Shown here piece by piece: positions 33,258 to 47,184 of a DNA stretch of 64,000 nucleotides (position 1 is its first letter; each line of letters begins with the position of its first letter). The stretch lies in assembly GCF_029784135.1 (NCBI RefSeq), contig NC_073746.1:160989608-161053607 (forward strand), read 5' to 3'. A model generated the notes under the pieces. It searched no databases. It was not told where the DNA came from and saw nothing but the letters and a program-made list of their open reading frames with translations. Origin of the DNA: Toxorhynchites rutilus septentrionalis. Taxonomy: Eukaryota; Arthropoda; Insecta; Diptera; Culicidae. Made by a program: the position numbers and the translations under genes.

Positions 33258-34834
33258 CTGGAAAAAATCATTCACTACCCATATTCAAATCGGGTAACCG
33301 TTCTGACATAAATAACTATCGTGGCATCGCCATATTATCTTGTATTCCCAAATTATTTGAATCTATTTTCAATACTAAAATGTACAATCAGTTAAAACAT
33401 TATATTTCACCGAATCAAATGGTTTTTATAAAGGAAGATCCACTGACACAAATCAGTTAGAAATTGTATCCTATTCTCTTGCGGTAATGGATAGAGGCAA
33501 CGTTGTCGAGACTCTTTATACAGACTTCAGCAAGGCTTTCGACAGAGTAGATATTCCAATGCTTATTTTCAAGCTCCAACGTATGGGAGTAACTGGAACT
33601 TTATTGAAGTGGGTAGAATCTTACCTCACCAATAGAACACAGTTTGTTCGCTTTAGAGGAAAAATCTCTAGTCCAGTGAATGTCACATCCGGAGTTCCAC
33701 AAGGTTCTCACTTAGGCCCTTTACTTTTCATCCTATTCGTAAATGATGTGTCACTAGTATTAACTAACCTCAACATTCTAATATATGCTGATGATATGAA
33801 ATTGTACATGGAAGTAACCAAATGTAGTGACCTTGTGATTTTCCAACAAGAAGTAGATGTTTTCTTCGAATGGTGCGTGAAAAGTCTTTTGAATATTAAT
33901 GTGAAAAAAGGTAATATTATATCGTATACTCGAAAACATGAAACTTATGACTTCATATGTTCTCTAGGATTTGAAACTGTAGAGAGATGCGTCAAAATTA
34001 GAGATTTAGGTATAATTCTTCATTCGAAACTCACTTTTGGCGAGCATTACAATACAATTGCGAGCAAATATTACAATTGATCATTATAAAGCAAATAGTA
34101 TGCTCGGTTTCATAAAAAGGTTTAGTTACAATTTCAGTGATCCATACACAATAAAAACATTGTAAATAAGTTTTGTAAGATCTATTTTAGAATATTTCAG
34201 TGTTGTATGGGCACCCTATCAAGAACTGCACTCCAATCGAATAGAATCAGTACAAAAACAATTTTTATTATTTGCCCTGAGAAAACCAGGCTGGACAACA
34301 TCTCCCCTTCTCCCATATGAAGCTCGTTGTATGTTAATAAATATTGAAACACTTGAGAAACGCAGAGAAAATTCCACAATGTCATGTTTAATTGACTTAG
34401 TTTCACACAGGATTAGCTCTGAAAACTTACTTGAAAATCTAAATTTTTATGCACCAACACGAGCCTTGCGAGCACGGAATTTGTTCAAACCAACTTCATT
34501 CCGAACTTTATATGCTATGAATGGTCCACTTAATAGAATGATGAGAACGTACAATATGTACAGTAATGTAATTGATGTGACAATGACGAAGAAATTATTG
34601 AAAAAGTCATTGACTGAAAGATCATTGTATTCGTGAATTACAGTTTTGTCATATATGTTTGCTGCGTTGCAGTTCGTTATTTATTATTAATACTAGAGAC
34701 ATGATACCTCTTATAATTGATTTTCATAAATATAGCTATAAATTATTCATTAAGTATATTGTAATTGTAATGTAATGTATGTAATTTGTTGTCTACTATA
34801 GTTTGACGAAATAAAGAAAAGAAAAGAAAAGAAA
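33258..34834 (+). mobile_element. 5'-truncated jockey-like LINE with (GAAAA)n tail
   Basis: Reverse transcriptase, C-terminal region, short 3' UTR and a tail of GAAAA units at 34814-34834. The 5' part (endonuclease, ORF1) is absent. The motif order matches the LINE at 25970-28387, but the sequences are clearly different families. Confidence 0.85.
33270..34636 (+). pseudogene. LINE ORF2: reverse transcriptase, broken by shifts
   Basis: RT motifs in order: LPIFKSGNRSDINNYRGIAI (about 33275), LYTDFSKAFDRVD (catalytic Asp, about 33520), WVESYLTNRTQFVRF, SGVPQGSHLGPLLFILFVND, LIYADDMKLY (catalytic YADD box, about 33785) and VKIRDLGIILHSKLTFGEHY. The frame from 33487 to 34080 (197 codons) is open with both catalytic motifs. 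A stop at 34078 and shifts separate it from NSMLGFIKRFSYNF, VRSILEYFSVVWAPY and the final open 101 codons to 34636. Inactive but moderately young. Confidence 0.87.
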
Positions 34835-34839
34835 TGGAA

Positions 34840-35240
34840 AAATAGAAAAATATAGGTCTAACATTTTACGATAAGGAACAGAATTACCAATTTCACGAAA
34901 ATCTGAGAAACACTAGCTCGGTTTGCAATGGAATGGCGGATTGTGTAAGCAAACCCGTTGCATGTTATATCAGCATTAGGATAGACTGGTTTTTACTCGT
35001 TAGTCGGTGCGAGACTGAGGTAGCTAGAGCGAGACCAATATGTATAGGGCGTCTTCACTCTTCTTATTTCTTCGAGTTTCTTCTAATTTCCCTCGATTAG
35101 GAAGCTACATCCAAACTAGCGTTGTCAGAAAACAATTCATTTTCGACAGAAAATATGCCATTTCGTGTCTTCAAGCGTCAAATAGGCAAATAATGTCATC
35201 TGTCTCCCAACGCTTTAAAATGTTTGTATGTATGGAAGCA
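34840..35240. other. No recognisable feature
   Basis: Nothing supported. Near 34840-34920 a short AACATTTTACGATAAGGAAC-type stretch resembles, inverted, the start of the ACAGCCATTCC repeat (CTTTATCG block). Confidence 0.35.
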
Positions 35241-35244
35241 ATCA

Positions 35245-35385
35245 TCTCTTTCTTTTTTTCTTTTTTCATCTTTTTTTGGGATTGCACCCAAAACAATCCA
35301 AACGACGACAATGGGAATCGAACCAAGGCCAGCTAGGACGCAAGACTGTTTTACAGGACCACTCTATCCACATGGCTAATGATGC
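35245..35385 (-). mobile_element. tRNA-derived SINE
   Basis: On the minus strand a tRNA-like head has box A (TAGCCATGTGGATAGAGTGG, about 35359-35378) and a perfect box B, GGTTCGATTCC (35314-35324), about 45 bp downstream. An unrelated piece and an A/G-rich tail (AAAAAAAGATGAAAAAAG) follow at 35240-35280. The internal polymerase III promoter layout plus A-rich tail fits a SINE. A functional tRNA is unlikely because the stems are degenerate. Confidence 0.7.
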
Positions 35386-35833
35386 TGTTCAGTAAATGCG
35401 TGGTAATATTCAACCTGATTATACAAAGAAGTTGGGAAGTGTTTTCTAACAGTAAAAAAAGCGCATGAAGGAGAGCAATATCTATCTCGGTCAGGGTGCG
35501 CAGGTGGCAAAGTATGCGGAAAGCTTATTTGTCTTTTGTTTCGTCCGCTCGTATTAATCTTATATTGCTGTACCATTATATTATACAAATGCTTACCAGT
35601 ATTTGAGAATCGGGACAATCCGAACCATCTTAAATGAAGTTTCGAATTTCACCCAAAAACCCCAAACTAATATATTTACAATACTACATTACTACATGCG
35701 ATGTACAATATTACAACCAGTGTTGGCAGATTTTCATCTGTACCAGAAGGAGAAGGCATTTTCTTTTTCTTCAAAAATCTGTACCAAAAATATGTTCCAT
35801 AGAAAATATTCATTGTAGAGAAAAGCCATGAAG

Positions 35834-36273
35834 CAGTGTTGCCACATTTCAATCTGTACCAGAAGGTGTTAAAAATTTTACCCATCTGTACTTTTTCTTT
35901 CAAAAATCTGTACCATCGAAAATATTCGCTGTAGATAAAAATTCATGTTATTAGCATAAAAAATACTCATTTATTTACTACAAATATCACATTTACATTT
36001 CTTTCGTCATTCGTGTGTTTGATGAATGTTATACATAGTTTTTCTGAATCTAGATTGCGTACTCTCATTTATTAAATGTTTCAAGTTGCCGCACCAAATG
36101 ATACTACGGCGTAAAAGTAATCATTTACCTGAATGTAGCTTTGTTCAAATGCAAGAAATTTCACCCACGGAAAAAATCTGTACCAATCTGTACTTTTTGA
36201 CGAAAATCTGTAATCTGTCCGTACAGAATATGTACCAAAAATAACCAAAAAATATGTACGTGTGGCAACACTG
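35834..36273. mobile_element. Inner hAT-type MITE, inserted in a relative
   Basis: 440 bp bounded by CAGTGTTGCCACA and its complement, with a perfect 8-bp duplication CCATGAAG at 35826-35833 and 36274-36281. It shares AATCTGTACCAGAAGG, CTCATTTATTTACTACAAAT and the GTACGTGTGGCAACACTG end with the outer element, so it is the same family. Confidence 0.9.
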
Positions 36274-36404
36274 CCATGAAGCATGAATAAATACTCATTT
36301 ATTTACTACAAAATAGTATATTTACTTACAAACTTGATGCCTACATTTACTTACTACAAATAGTTACGTATTAACGCCACCGGGGCACAATTTTTATAAT
36401 GATC

Positions 36405-37855
<1,451 letters not shown>

Positions 37856-38231
37856 TTTTCCGTAATGAAATTTATTATCAGGTGAATGTTATGAGTGATT
37901 TCACGTAATAATACTGACCAAAAAAAGGAAGAAGGTTCACACGCGGAAAAATCTGTTCCAATCTGTACGAAAATATGTACCAAAAATAACCAAAAAATCT
38001 GTACCTTTCCAGATAAATCTGTACGTGTGGCAACACTGATTACAACATTGGTTTCACATAGAAATGTATGTAACACTAAACTAAAAATTGCCATAATTAC
38101 AGTTTCTAAAATAACATGTCAAAACTACTCAAATTTTTTTAAAATCTAATCAGTCAGTTTAATCAGTTTAATCTGAAATATAATTCCTGTCAGTTCTCAA
38201 CCAGGTTGCGAAAGGTTGATTTTATGAGAAA

Positions 38232-38437
38232 CTAGCTGTACCCTGCCACGCTTTGCTGTGGCACATTATGGTTGCATGGTTGAGTTGAATTTATCATTTT
38301 TTATGTTGTAACAACAATCCTAGATGTGCTTGGTTGTTTTGTACATTGTATCATAGTTTGAGCTCAATCGGTTCCGTACTTTTCGAGTTTTTACGCGCAC
38401 ACAAACGAACAGAAATTTTTTATGTATATAGAGATAG
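38232..38437 (+). repeat. Short retroposon-like repeat
   Basis: CTAGCTGTACCCTGCCACGC at the start. CTCAATCGGTTCCGTACTTT, CGCGCACACAAACGAACAG and a TATATAGAGATAGAT end resemble the tail of RTE-type elements. Only the tail of a second copy is seen at 38575-38750. Non-coding. Confidence 0.6.
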
Positions 38438-38574
38438 ATGAGGGAAATCGATAAATTTAAAATCACTTCGAAACACAATTTCAGTTCATGATTTTGTCAT
38501 ACACTTGGAAAAAAGATGTTTCCATCACATAGAACACATATTCATTGCTGAATAGTAGATTTTCATTGGAAGCT

Positions 38575-38750
38575 CAATTTCAGAAACGCACTCTGGTCAT
38601 ATATAAAATCATTTTTCTTCCAATTTTCCAATGTTTTATGCTGTAAGAACACTTCTTGAAGTGGATTGTATATTGTGTCCTTTCCGCACTTTTCGAGTTT
38701 TCGACGCGTACACAAACGAACAGAACATTTTTATATATATAGAGATTACA
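38575..38750 (+). repeat. Second tail copy of the short retroposon-like repeat
   Basis: GCACTTTTCGAGTTTTCGAC, then CGTACACAAACGAACAG and TTTTTATATATATAGAGA, as in the preceding copy; truncated at the 5' side. Confidence 0.55.
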
Positions 38751-38879
38751 GTCATAATTTAAAGAGTCAAACTCTCGGAGTTCAATTTCGGAACATTTTA
38801 AATTTGCTGATGCCATTATTCATAGAAGTTATGCTCGTTTTTTCGTAAACTCCATCACAGAAAGAAAAATATGATTAAT

Positions 38880-40830
38880 ATACATTTTTATAAAATAAAT
38901 CTTCCAGCATTAGTCTTCTCTCCGGTCTAATTGACTTGTAGCTTCCGGATAACCCCTACAGCGTATGTCTTTCCAGCAGCTGATACGTTCGGTTCGTCCC
39001 AATCGTTGACTATTCCTATCAGTCACTGCTAATCCCCACCGCAAGGCCTGTCTCACACCCGGAGAGAAAAATTGTCAAAGATTAGAAGTGTACCGAAGCG
39101 GAAAAATTTCAACATCGAAGCCCACCGTCACCCGAAATAAAAAGGCAGCAAAAAAAAATGGCAGAAAATAAACCCAAATCACATGAATATAGATTTCCTG
39201 CGGGATTAACCTAGAGTGAAGGTGTATATCTGGTCACTACACGGCTGAACGGACATTCCTTTCTGTCGCTACCATCCGTTCACACTGCCCTCTCTCCCCC
39301 TCTCTGTACGAAAATATTTATAAAAAATAAATAAATCGAAAGGGTATTGGTTGGATCGCATGAAAGCATATCGACTGAAATTGATGATGACATTGGATTT
39401 CGTTTCGTGGCTTGGTGCGGTTAATCATGATAACCAGTCCCAGGAGATACAGAGCAGCCCAGTGGACGGAAAAGATTGGCAGTTTGTACAGCACACTTCA
39501 CGTCATTCGTACGGGTTTGGGCTTCTCCCGGTAGCAATTTGGAATTTAGATACGGATGTGACGGTTATTCGAGTGAAATCGAAGATATTCTAGCTGACAT
39601 GTCCTGGGAGGAAAAACATGTAATGAAAACATTAATTCACATTTCGGTTATGGGATCATAATTGCAAAAACAGTTGAACATGTTTAGATAGAACGTGTAC
39701 TCCGATGGTCTCATCCCAATAATTTTTCAATTCTCTCGAAAACGGATCTCGGTTAGGAGAGCTGAGTTGTTGCCTCGAAATGGAGCGATGCAGCGAATCG
39801 AAGTTTCTCCGTGCGTTCGCGAACGTGAAGGAATTAACGACGTGACGATCAACCGAGCTGGCGTGTTGAAATACGATAGATGCAACAAGATAAAAGCTGA
39901 ACTGTAAAATATTTGAGAAATGTAAGGTGAACTTCTCGGTTACCCGACCACTAGCGACGTTCGAGGGTTCATCGCAAAACTTCAGCCAATAATTTATTGA
40001 ATTACCTCCATCGAGATTGGTGTGTAGGTAACAGTGAGCTCCGAGAAAGCGTTATCCAAACCATTACTCGGGTGCATTGTTCGCTGCAGTTAGAAGGCAC
40101 GCTTCGCTTTTAATTACATATTATGTGAGCTGAAATTTAATGCCTTCCTTCTTAGATACTGTCGAATACCTGAGAAGACTTCATTTGTAGCGAATATTGC
40201 CAACAAACCAAGGTGAAAAATCATTATCGTTTAATTGAATCAACAGTTTTCATATTACATGTTTGAAACATGACTTTTGAAGCAAGATTTCCGAATGACT
40301 TTCGTTCAACCAGCCTTCCCTGAAGAAATGTATCGTTGTGCGTGTGTCACGATGCAATTAAGCTCCGAACAAGTTAACAAAGAAACGAATAGTTAAAACA
40401 AGATAAAAAATATCTATGATTCACGATTCAGCATCGTTAAGAAGCGCTTCATTTCTGTTGGAAGGAGGAAAAAAGCGCTTGCCCAATGCAATGAACGATG
40501 TGCCCCCGGAGAGCGATTTCTACGCTAAATGCATACAGCATGGAAAAAGAGACACTTTTCATTGCATCCTACACCACCAGGAAATCCAGGGTCAGCCAGG
40601 ATGGGAATAAGGGAGCCTCATCCCAGACATGTGTTAACGATTAACGAAGCACGAAATGTTAAGAATCTACTGAGGAGACATTGAGCGTAGTTGAATAATT
40701 TAGATAGAACAAAATTAAACATAAATGTCTGGGCTGAAGAAAATCTATTCAGTTTTACAAAATGTTTGCTCTTTATGGTTTGCAAGTCTCACAAAAAGGA
40801 TTCCTAAAATTCGATGATAACAATAATTTT
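38880..40830. other. Low-repeat stretch, no gene recognised
   Basis: Moderate G+C with no match elsewhere in the window. Frames of 60-80 codons near 39351-39907 and 40416-40610 show no known domain. I cannot tell intron from intergenic DNA. Confidence 0.4.
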
Positions 40831-40984
40831 CGCTCAGCTGTTCACACAAGAGCAATCGTTATTGATGGATTTCATGCTGCTCGACTTAGAAGTTGGCAAC
40901 ACCATCTGAGATTGCAGTGAAACGTTGTGGGTGTAAAGACTTTGGTCATTTAAGATATTTTGCATACTTGAAATCTTTGAAAAA

Positions 40985-41895
40985 TATTTAGACTCATTTT
41001 TGAATAGGGATTGTAACTCGATACTCCTCCTCTTCTCTCGAAGGGGGGGGGCTCCCATACAAATGAAACCCAAATTTCTGTATAACTGGAAAATTAAAAC
41101 TAATTGAGACATGTTCGGCATAGGGAGGTTCTAGGGGGCACGAAACGTTTCTTTGGAGGTTAGACACTTCACCCCCCTCTCTAAGGGGGAGCTGCCATAC
41201 AAATGAAACACAAACTTCTGAATAACTCGAGAATTAATCAAGCAAATGGAGCCAAATTTGGGATTTGAGGGTTTTTGGGTACGAGAAATGTTTCTATGAT
41301 GGTATGACACCCATTCCTCCTCTGGAAAAAAGAGAAGGTCCCATAAAAATAATGCACAATTGAAACTTTTCGGAAAACTCGGAATGAAAACGGGAAAATT
41401 CGAAAAATTCAATTCGCATATGTTCTACAATTACATATTGATAAGCGTTGTTAGTCCATTTGATGTTTGCGGTAACGAAATTGATCTTCGTTCGAAAGTG
41501 AAAATGGATTTTAATGTGATAAAACGCACTCCTATATCGTCTTCTATCTATAGAAATAAAAATGGATCGTCGAATGTGTTGATAAGAGCAAAAATCGAAA
41601 AAGGATCGATTTAGGGCTGTCTTAATTCTATCACATTTTCTGTACCAAACATTCATTCCATGTTACGGAGAAACATGTTATTTGCAAGTGGATGAAAAAT
41701 CTTGCTCGAGAATTGTGTCTGAAAATAATCTGATATTATAATGTCGAATTTTGGTAGAAGTACTGACATTTTACAGTAAAAAATAATTGTAAAGGGTAGA
41801 TTAGAAGATCAATCAATGAACAGTTCTGCGATTGGACCCATGAACGTGGATGTGGATGTGATAACGAAAAATAAATTTTTGGCGGGACGAAGTTT
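40985..41895 (-). mobile_element. TAGCTGAC-element, copy 2 (inverted, 3'-truncated)
   Basis: On the minus strand the 5' side begins near 41895 (AACTTCGTCCCGCC). It has the CACTTGCAAATAACATGTTT and TTTTGCTCTTATCAACACAT blocks, then two to three of the ~140-bp units with TTCATTTGTATGG. The TA tail is missing. Confidence 0.7.
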
Positions 41896-41899
41896 GCCT

Positions 41900-43440
41900 A
41901 TAAGTTTGTTCTGCCCATTGACGTGCTTACCTACCCGTGCTGTCAATCAGGTTCCACTTATGCATCGGTGAGTTACAATGTGAATCAAATGCATCGTCCG
42001 TTTACGAGCCATGCGGAGAGAGAGGAAGTATTGCAAAGTAAGCTCCGCCTGTTTTCATCTGAGTGTAAGTATCTCGTTCAAGATTTTAAATAAAAGTCGT
42101 AATCCAGCGACCGGGCCAATACATTCATTATTTATGTTGAACGGTTTTTGCACGATACATAAGAAGAATAGGGAAGAATGAAATAATGAAAGAACGGAAG
42201 AACAGCGGTGCAGCATTGTTGTTTATTGGTGCTGGGCAGCGAATATATAATCGCCTGTGATCGAATGGGTCACTTACAAAAAAAAAAAAGCTGAGTGAAT
42301 TGCTCTCGCGAAGGCAAGAATAAAACATATATCCATCTTCTGCAAAACCATTTATCGATCATTTTCAGCCTTTCTACCCTTTCAACAAAAAAGTTGTTTA
42401 AAGTACTCTAAAGTAATATCCGAAATAATAAAAAGCGAACTGATTTTCATAACTTTTATGAATTCAGGAGTTTATTTCATTTTGAGGATTAGAGCATTTT
42501 ATTGGGATTAAAACTGGCGGCAAAATGCAGCGCATTTGAAGAAGGCATTTTCCAGTGGTGTTCGTCGGTAGAAAACTAAAATGATAATTTTTCCGCAACG
42601 GTTGCTGTCGTCGTTTTCATCGCAATCTCACTATCGATTTGGTTCGGATTTTTTGTTACTGTTCTGCAAAATATGTTGCACAGTATAATTTATGGATTAT
42701 TCATACAAGAAATTATGTTTTTGAGAGCGTTGGAGAATTCTTTCTTCAAGGGATACTGAAAAGCTACTATTCCCTGAATCAATTTCACTCTAGATAGCAA
42801 GCAATCAGCAGTACATGTTAATATTGAAATTTAATTTGTCAATTTGCTCAAATTGGCTTCTAATAGCATTGTGAATCGTGCCTCATTGCCAGGTGTATTT
42901 AATAACAAAATAGAGCTAACGGGTAAAACTTTTATCGACTAGAATTACATAATAGGACCTAATATAATGCAAAAAAAAAATCATATTTCTTTTTAGAATC
43001 TTTCGAAAAAATTTCAACAAAAGAGTATACTAATCTTATACTTTATTCAACCACCCATCAATTTATGCTTTTCCTTGGAGAATCTTAATGTCAAATGAAC
43101 CTGTTCATGAGTTAATATGGAGCTTCCATGAATGATAAATAACGGTACTCAGTATAAACAAAGTAACTACGATACAACAACTATAGTAAAATGGATTTAA
43201 CCTGGCTGCACCAAAAATTTTAGCAAACCAAATTTTATTATTAATTACAATATAAGTTTGGGAGGAGTACTATAGGAGTAGAGAAATTCGTGCGACGTCT
43301 TGTAGGTAATTCTCGTGTGATGTACACGAAGGAGAATTATAAAATATATGTTTATATAAAATTACATTGAAGCACAATTTTTTAGTAAATGTATATCTAA
43401 ATTTCACAAGAAATAAACGGATCTTATTTAGCTTTAATAA
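41900..43440. other. No recognisable feature
   Basis: A+T-rich, short frames only. An A-run at 42280-42290 has no clear element attached. Confidence 0.4.
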
Positions 43441-43450
43441 TCTTACATGA

Positions 43451-44058
43451 TAGGGGGAAGTCGGGAAAGACGGACAGGGTAGGAAATACGGACATAATTG
43501 ATAATTTTTTTTTTCAATTACGCAGAAATTATGTTCCCATTGTTATCGAGTAATTTTTCGAGGTATTTTTCGTTACGTGAATGTTCTACCATCTCTTCTC
43601 TTCCAGTTTATCGCATCAGCGGTGAAGTTTTCTCATTTTTATTCCAGAAATGTTGACGGAAATAAAATACTAATCAAGTCGGGTAAGACGGACACTCCAC
43701 CGATAAAAGACAAACATTTAGATTTGAAAATAATTTTATTAACTCCTCCTTCTTTTATTAACAGATGCCCACTAACCATGTTTGCAATTGCAAACAGATA
43801 TCATGGACGAATCAGCAGATCGGTTTTGCAAAACTAATCCGAGTCGGTTTTGCAAAACATTCCGAATGCCGGAAGCTATTTTAGACATGAAAAAAATTTA
43901 AAAATTACAAGCCCTTCTAGGTGATTTTAGTCTAGCCTTTTTGTTAGATCATTTTTAAGGCATATTTGAATACCTCCAAAACTTTTCGAGTACTTAAACT
44001 TGAATTTTCAGTTAGTGTCCATCTTTCGCGCCAAGTGTCCGCCTTTCCCGAATCAATC
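43451..44058. mobile_element. Non-autonomous element with CGGGAAAGACGGACA ends
   Basis: GTCGGGAAAGACGGACA near 43460 is mirrored by TGTCCGCCTTTCCCGAATC near 44037 (CGGGAAAGGCGGACA read inward). Further ACGGACA motifs are at about 43490 and 43688. Non-coding apart from a meaningless 86-codon frame. A duplication was not found. Confidence 0.6.
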
Positions 44059-44093
44059 TTATACTTATACTTCTACTTATACTTATACTTCTC
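44059..44093. repeat. ACTTATACTTCT microsatellite-like stretch
   Basis: Short imperfect repeats of ACTTAT and ACTTCT between the element above and the 183-bp repeat. Confidence 0.6.
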
Positions 44094-44276
44094 ATTTACT
44101 AACTAAATTTTGGGTCGCGCTAGAGTCGTACGCACGCGTTTCCGTGGTGCTGACTCTGCGCGAACCCCTGTTGTATAATCAAACCGCTATGTTGAACTTG
44201 CCCCTCGGAAATTTGGCGAATAAACAAAAACTAAAGTGGGGCTGGTTTGACATAAGCGGAACTAATAAGGGCGCTT
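44094..44276. repeat. Near-identical dispersed repeat, copy 2
   Basis: Matches 22439-22622; the differences seen are G for A (TAGAGTCG), G for A (TTCCGTGG) and T for C (GGTTTGAC). Flanks of the two copies are unrelated, so this is a mobile unit and not a segmental duplication. Confidence 0.8.
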
Positions 44277-44519
44277 CAGTATTATGAAAAGAGAAAAAAA
44301 TCTACTTTTACTAAGGATGTCCTTCTTTACCACCCTTCCCCTACATGCTACAAGGGAGATAAATTCCGACATGGACGACATTCATATAAAAAATTAATAT
44401 TACCGCAAAGGGTTAATTTCTTTCTGAATTCATAGGAATATAATCACTGCCATTGTGCGTTAAGCTATTAGTATTACAGGACTAACTCATTTATATACAG
44501 TCTAGGATTCCTTTTCCTG

Positions 44520-45463
44520 TAGGGGAACCGCGGGTAATACGTACAGTGGGGGTTATATGGACAGGTGGTTGATTTGTATAGTTACACTTTGAATTTCCGA
44601 TTTCTGTTAATGAGAACACCTTCTGCATGTTATTCTATAATATTTAAGTCACCCTATGGCAATGCATAATGATCAAAAGTGGAAAAGGGAAACAAAAACC
44701 GAAAATCATACATGATTCCGCGTGAGGATATAATTTTGGCTGCTTCTAATATCGAAGCATTTTGAGTGGTTTAATATCAAAATTCAATTCGCTGATGGTT
44801 ATATTTCGGTTTGTGAGTTAACAGAGAAGCGATATTAAATATGTACGGAAAAGTAAATTCATTTTTGAGTGGAACAATTTAAATTATTGAAATAATAGTA
44901 CCGGTTGGGTAAAACGGACAGTTGCCAGTGAGAATGAGATGAGCTGTGAAAAGTCTGTTTGATCTATTCCTAAGGAATGCCCTGCGTCTTAAAATGAAAA
45001 TCAAATCGAAAAATGTGAACTGTTTAGAAGCTGTATGGAACCAAAAGCAAAATAGTTGAGAGTCTGTCCGTTAATACTGCTGAAAAGCACGATATCACTT
45101 CTAGGCGGATTAATTCGATTTTCTCATCATTTAACGGACATTCGTGATGAGTTCAGACCTTGGGTGTATAAAATTATTCCTCTCGCGATCGATAAACTTC
45201 TACGCTTCATATATTACAAACCTGTCCATATAACCATGCCACTACATGTCCATTATACCCGCATAAAAATAATGTTGTACTTTTCGGTCTGTTTTAATTT
45301 TAGTAAAAAACATTGAAAAATACTTTTTTGTAAAATGGCCAATTAGGTAGAAAAACAGTACATTGAATTGCATGAAACTGCATCACAGTTTTGGGAAACA
45401 TGAGTTTCCAATGATATAATAGAAGTTCTTCTTAACATGTCCGTTTTACTCTCACCTCCCCTA
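44520..45463. mobile_element. Second ACGGACA-type non-autonomous element
   Basis: TAGGGGAACCGCGGGTAATA at the left; the right end reads inward TAGGGGAGGTGAGAGTAAAA CGGACATG. TATGGACAGG, AAACGGACAG, AACGGACATT and inverted TGTCCATATAACC motifs recur inside. TA is the likely target (part of TAGGGG...CCCCTA). No transposase. Confidence 0.6.
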
Positions 45464-45769
45464 GACTAGATTTTTTTTACGTTATTTTAATTTACACGAT
45501 TTTCTTGAAATTACGGGGTCATCACTGCTCAATATCGCTTCGTTGGGAAGAGAAAGAGAAGATTGTTATTCGTTTTTTAAAATGTTTTCAAATTTCTAAA
45601 TTCTAAAAAAAAAATTCTAAAAGAAAAATTAAATTTTTGATCAAGGTCATAAAAACCCTTTCTCATATGAAAAAAATATAAAATTTTGAAATATTTTTAT
45701 GAAAAAAAAACCTTGTACGTATATGATCGAATTTCAACTATGATGGAGTAATTTTATTACAGTTTATAG

Positions 45770-46145
45770 TTGTGAAACATTTTAATTAGTTGATTTAAAT
45801 AACATAAATATTTATATTAAACTAGATTGTCCAGATCAATTAAATTGAGGCTCTCTAACCGCTCTATAATTTTTATTTTTTTATTTTCTTAATTTGGCTG
45901 CAATATCAATATTAGCATTTCCTGTTGAAAATTCAAGCAAAATCTTCAAAAATCACGATTTTTATCCCACTGTACATGTAATAGCCACTTCAATTTCACC
46001 TTAACGTTGAAAGGTTACATTTCGTCTTGAAATAAGTCATATCTGAAATATAAAAAAATCCAAACTATATATAGTCGAGTCCAGAATTGTATATAATCGA
46101 ACCACATACAATCAAGTCTGTATAAAATCGAGTCCGACCTGTACA
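45770..46145 (+). repeat. ~380-bp repeat, direct copy 1
   Basis: Ends CCACTTCAATTTCACCTTAA, CGTTGAAAGGT, then TATAATCGAACCAC and AAAATCGAGTCCGACCTGTA. It matches 47265-47650 in the same orientation. Confidence 0.7.
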
Positions 46146-46665
46146 TAGTTTGAAACAAAATTTTTTTTTTTCTATTTCAAATATACGTTATTTTTAGAAA
46201 AAAAATAACAATTAAAAATTAACGTTGAGGTAATTTTTGAAGATTTTGATTGAATTTTAACCAGGAATTGTTCATGCTGATATTGCAGCAAAATTGAAAA
46301 GAATAGAAATTGGATGTCAAAGAACAAATATCTTTAACTCTGTCATTGTTGAAATTTGAACATATGCGTAAATTTTTTTTTCGTCAAATATGATCGTCTT
46401 TCACCTCCTGAGAGAATCTGGATATATATTTTTCATATGAGAAAGGTATTTTTTGACTCGAAGGGGATGAATCAAAAATCAAATTCCTCTTTTATATTCA
46501 AAAAAACGAAAAATATACGCAAACAACGAATAAAAAAATATTTGTTTTGACTCGATTGTATACAGGATTTGATTGTAGACAGTGAAAAGAAATCAGAAAC
46601 TGTATATAATCGAGTCCAAAATCGAATATAGTCAAATCATATATAGAATCATAAAAGAAAAAGAA
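46146..46665 (-). repeat. Related repeat in inverted orientation
   Basis: GAAAGGTATTTTTTGACTCG followed by AAGGGGATGAATCAAAAATC here is the inverse of the block at about 47185-47255. TATATAATCGAGTCC motifs are near 46600-46640. With the right copy it forms an inverted pair about 0.7 kb apart. Confidence 0.6.
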
Positions 46666-46667
46666 GA

Positions 46668-46728
46668 GAAAAAAAAGATGAAGAAGAAGAAGAAGAAGAA
46701 TTAGAAGACGAAGACGAAGAAGAAAATA
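46668..46728. repeat. GAA/GAC-rich microsatellite
   Basis: Runs of GAA with GAC variants, on the plus strand. Confidence 0.85.
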
Positions 46729-46729
46729 T

Positions 46730-47184
46730 CACGCAATGTCTTCAACTATTCTCCTATTGATGCTGCCCATTGATGTCACTTAGGCACTCAAGCGTTTTGA
46801 TAGAATAAGAGTATTTGGAGTACACTTGAATACATTGTTTTTAAGACTAAAACCATTTGGTGGTAAACTTTCTTGTGTATCAATGTATTCTACTGAGGTA
46901 CGGAGGTAGGAACCTAATAATCTAATAATCTGATGTCGTAATCGATAATACATTGATTGGATTATGCCGCTCTATACACCTGTTCCGCTACGTCATTACC
47001 TATGGACTCAATGAATATATGCATTCAAAGGGATCGCCTCCGAAAGAATTGAAAATTGTCTGCTGTAAAAACCATTATAAAGGACTCTACAGTTCGAAGA
47101 ACCTGTTGAACAAGTAGAGGTCTATGAAGGTCTTGATATCTCAATTAATGATTGATTGCATGATGAGCGAATTTGTTTTTTGAA
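46730..47184. other. No recognisable feature
   Basis: Sequence between the inverted arms; no coding signal seen. Confidence 0.35.

Noticed and set aside
35308..35380. A functional tRNA gene
   Set aside because: Box A and B are good, but the stems are degenerate and an A-rich tail follows, so a SINE is more likely.
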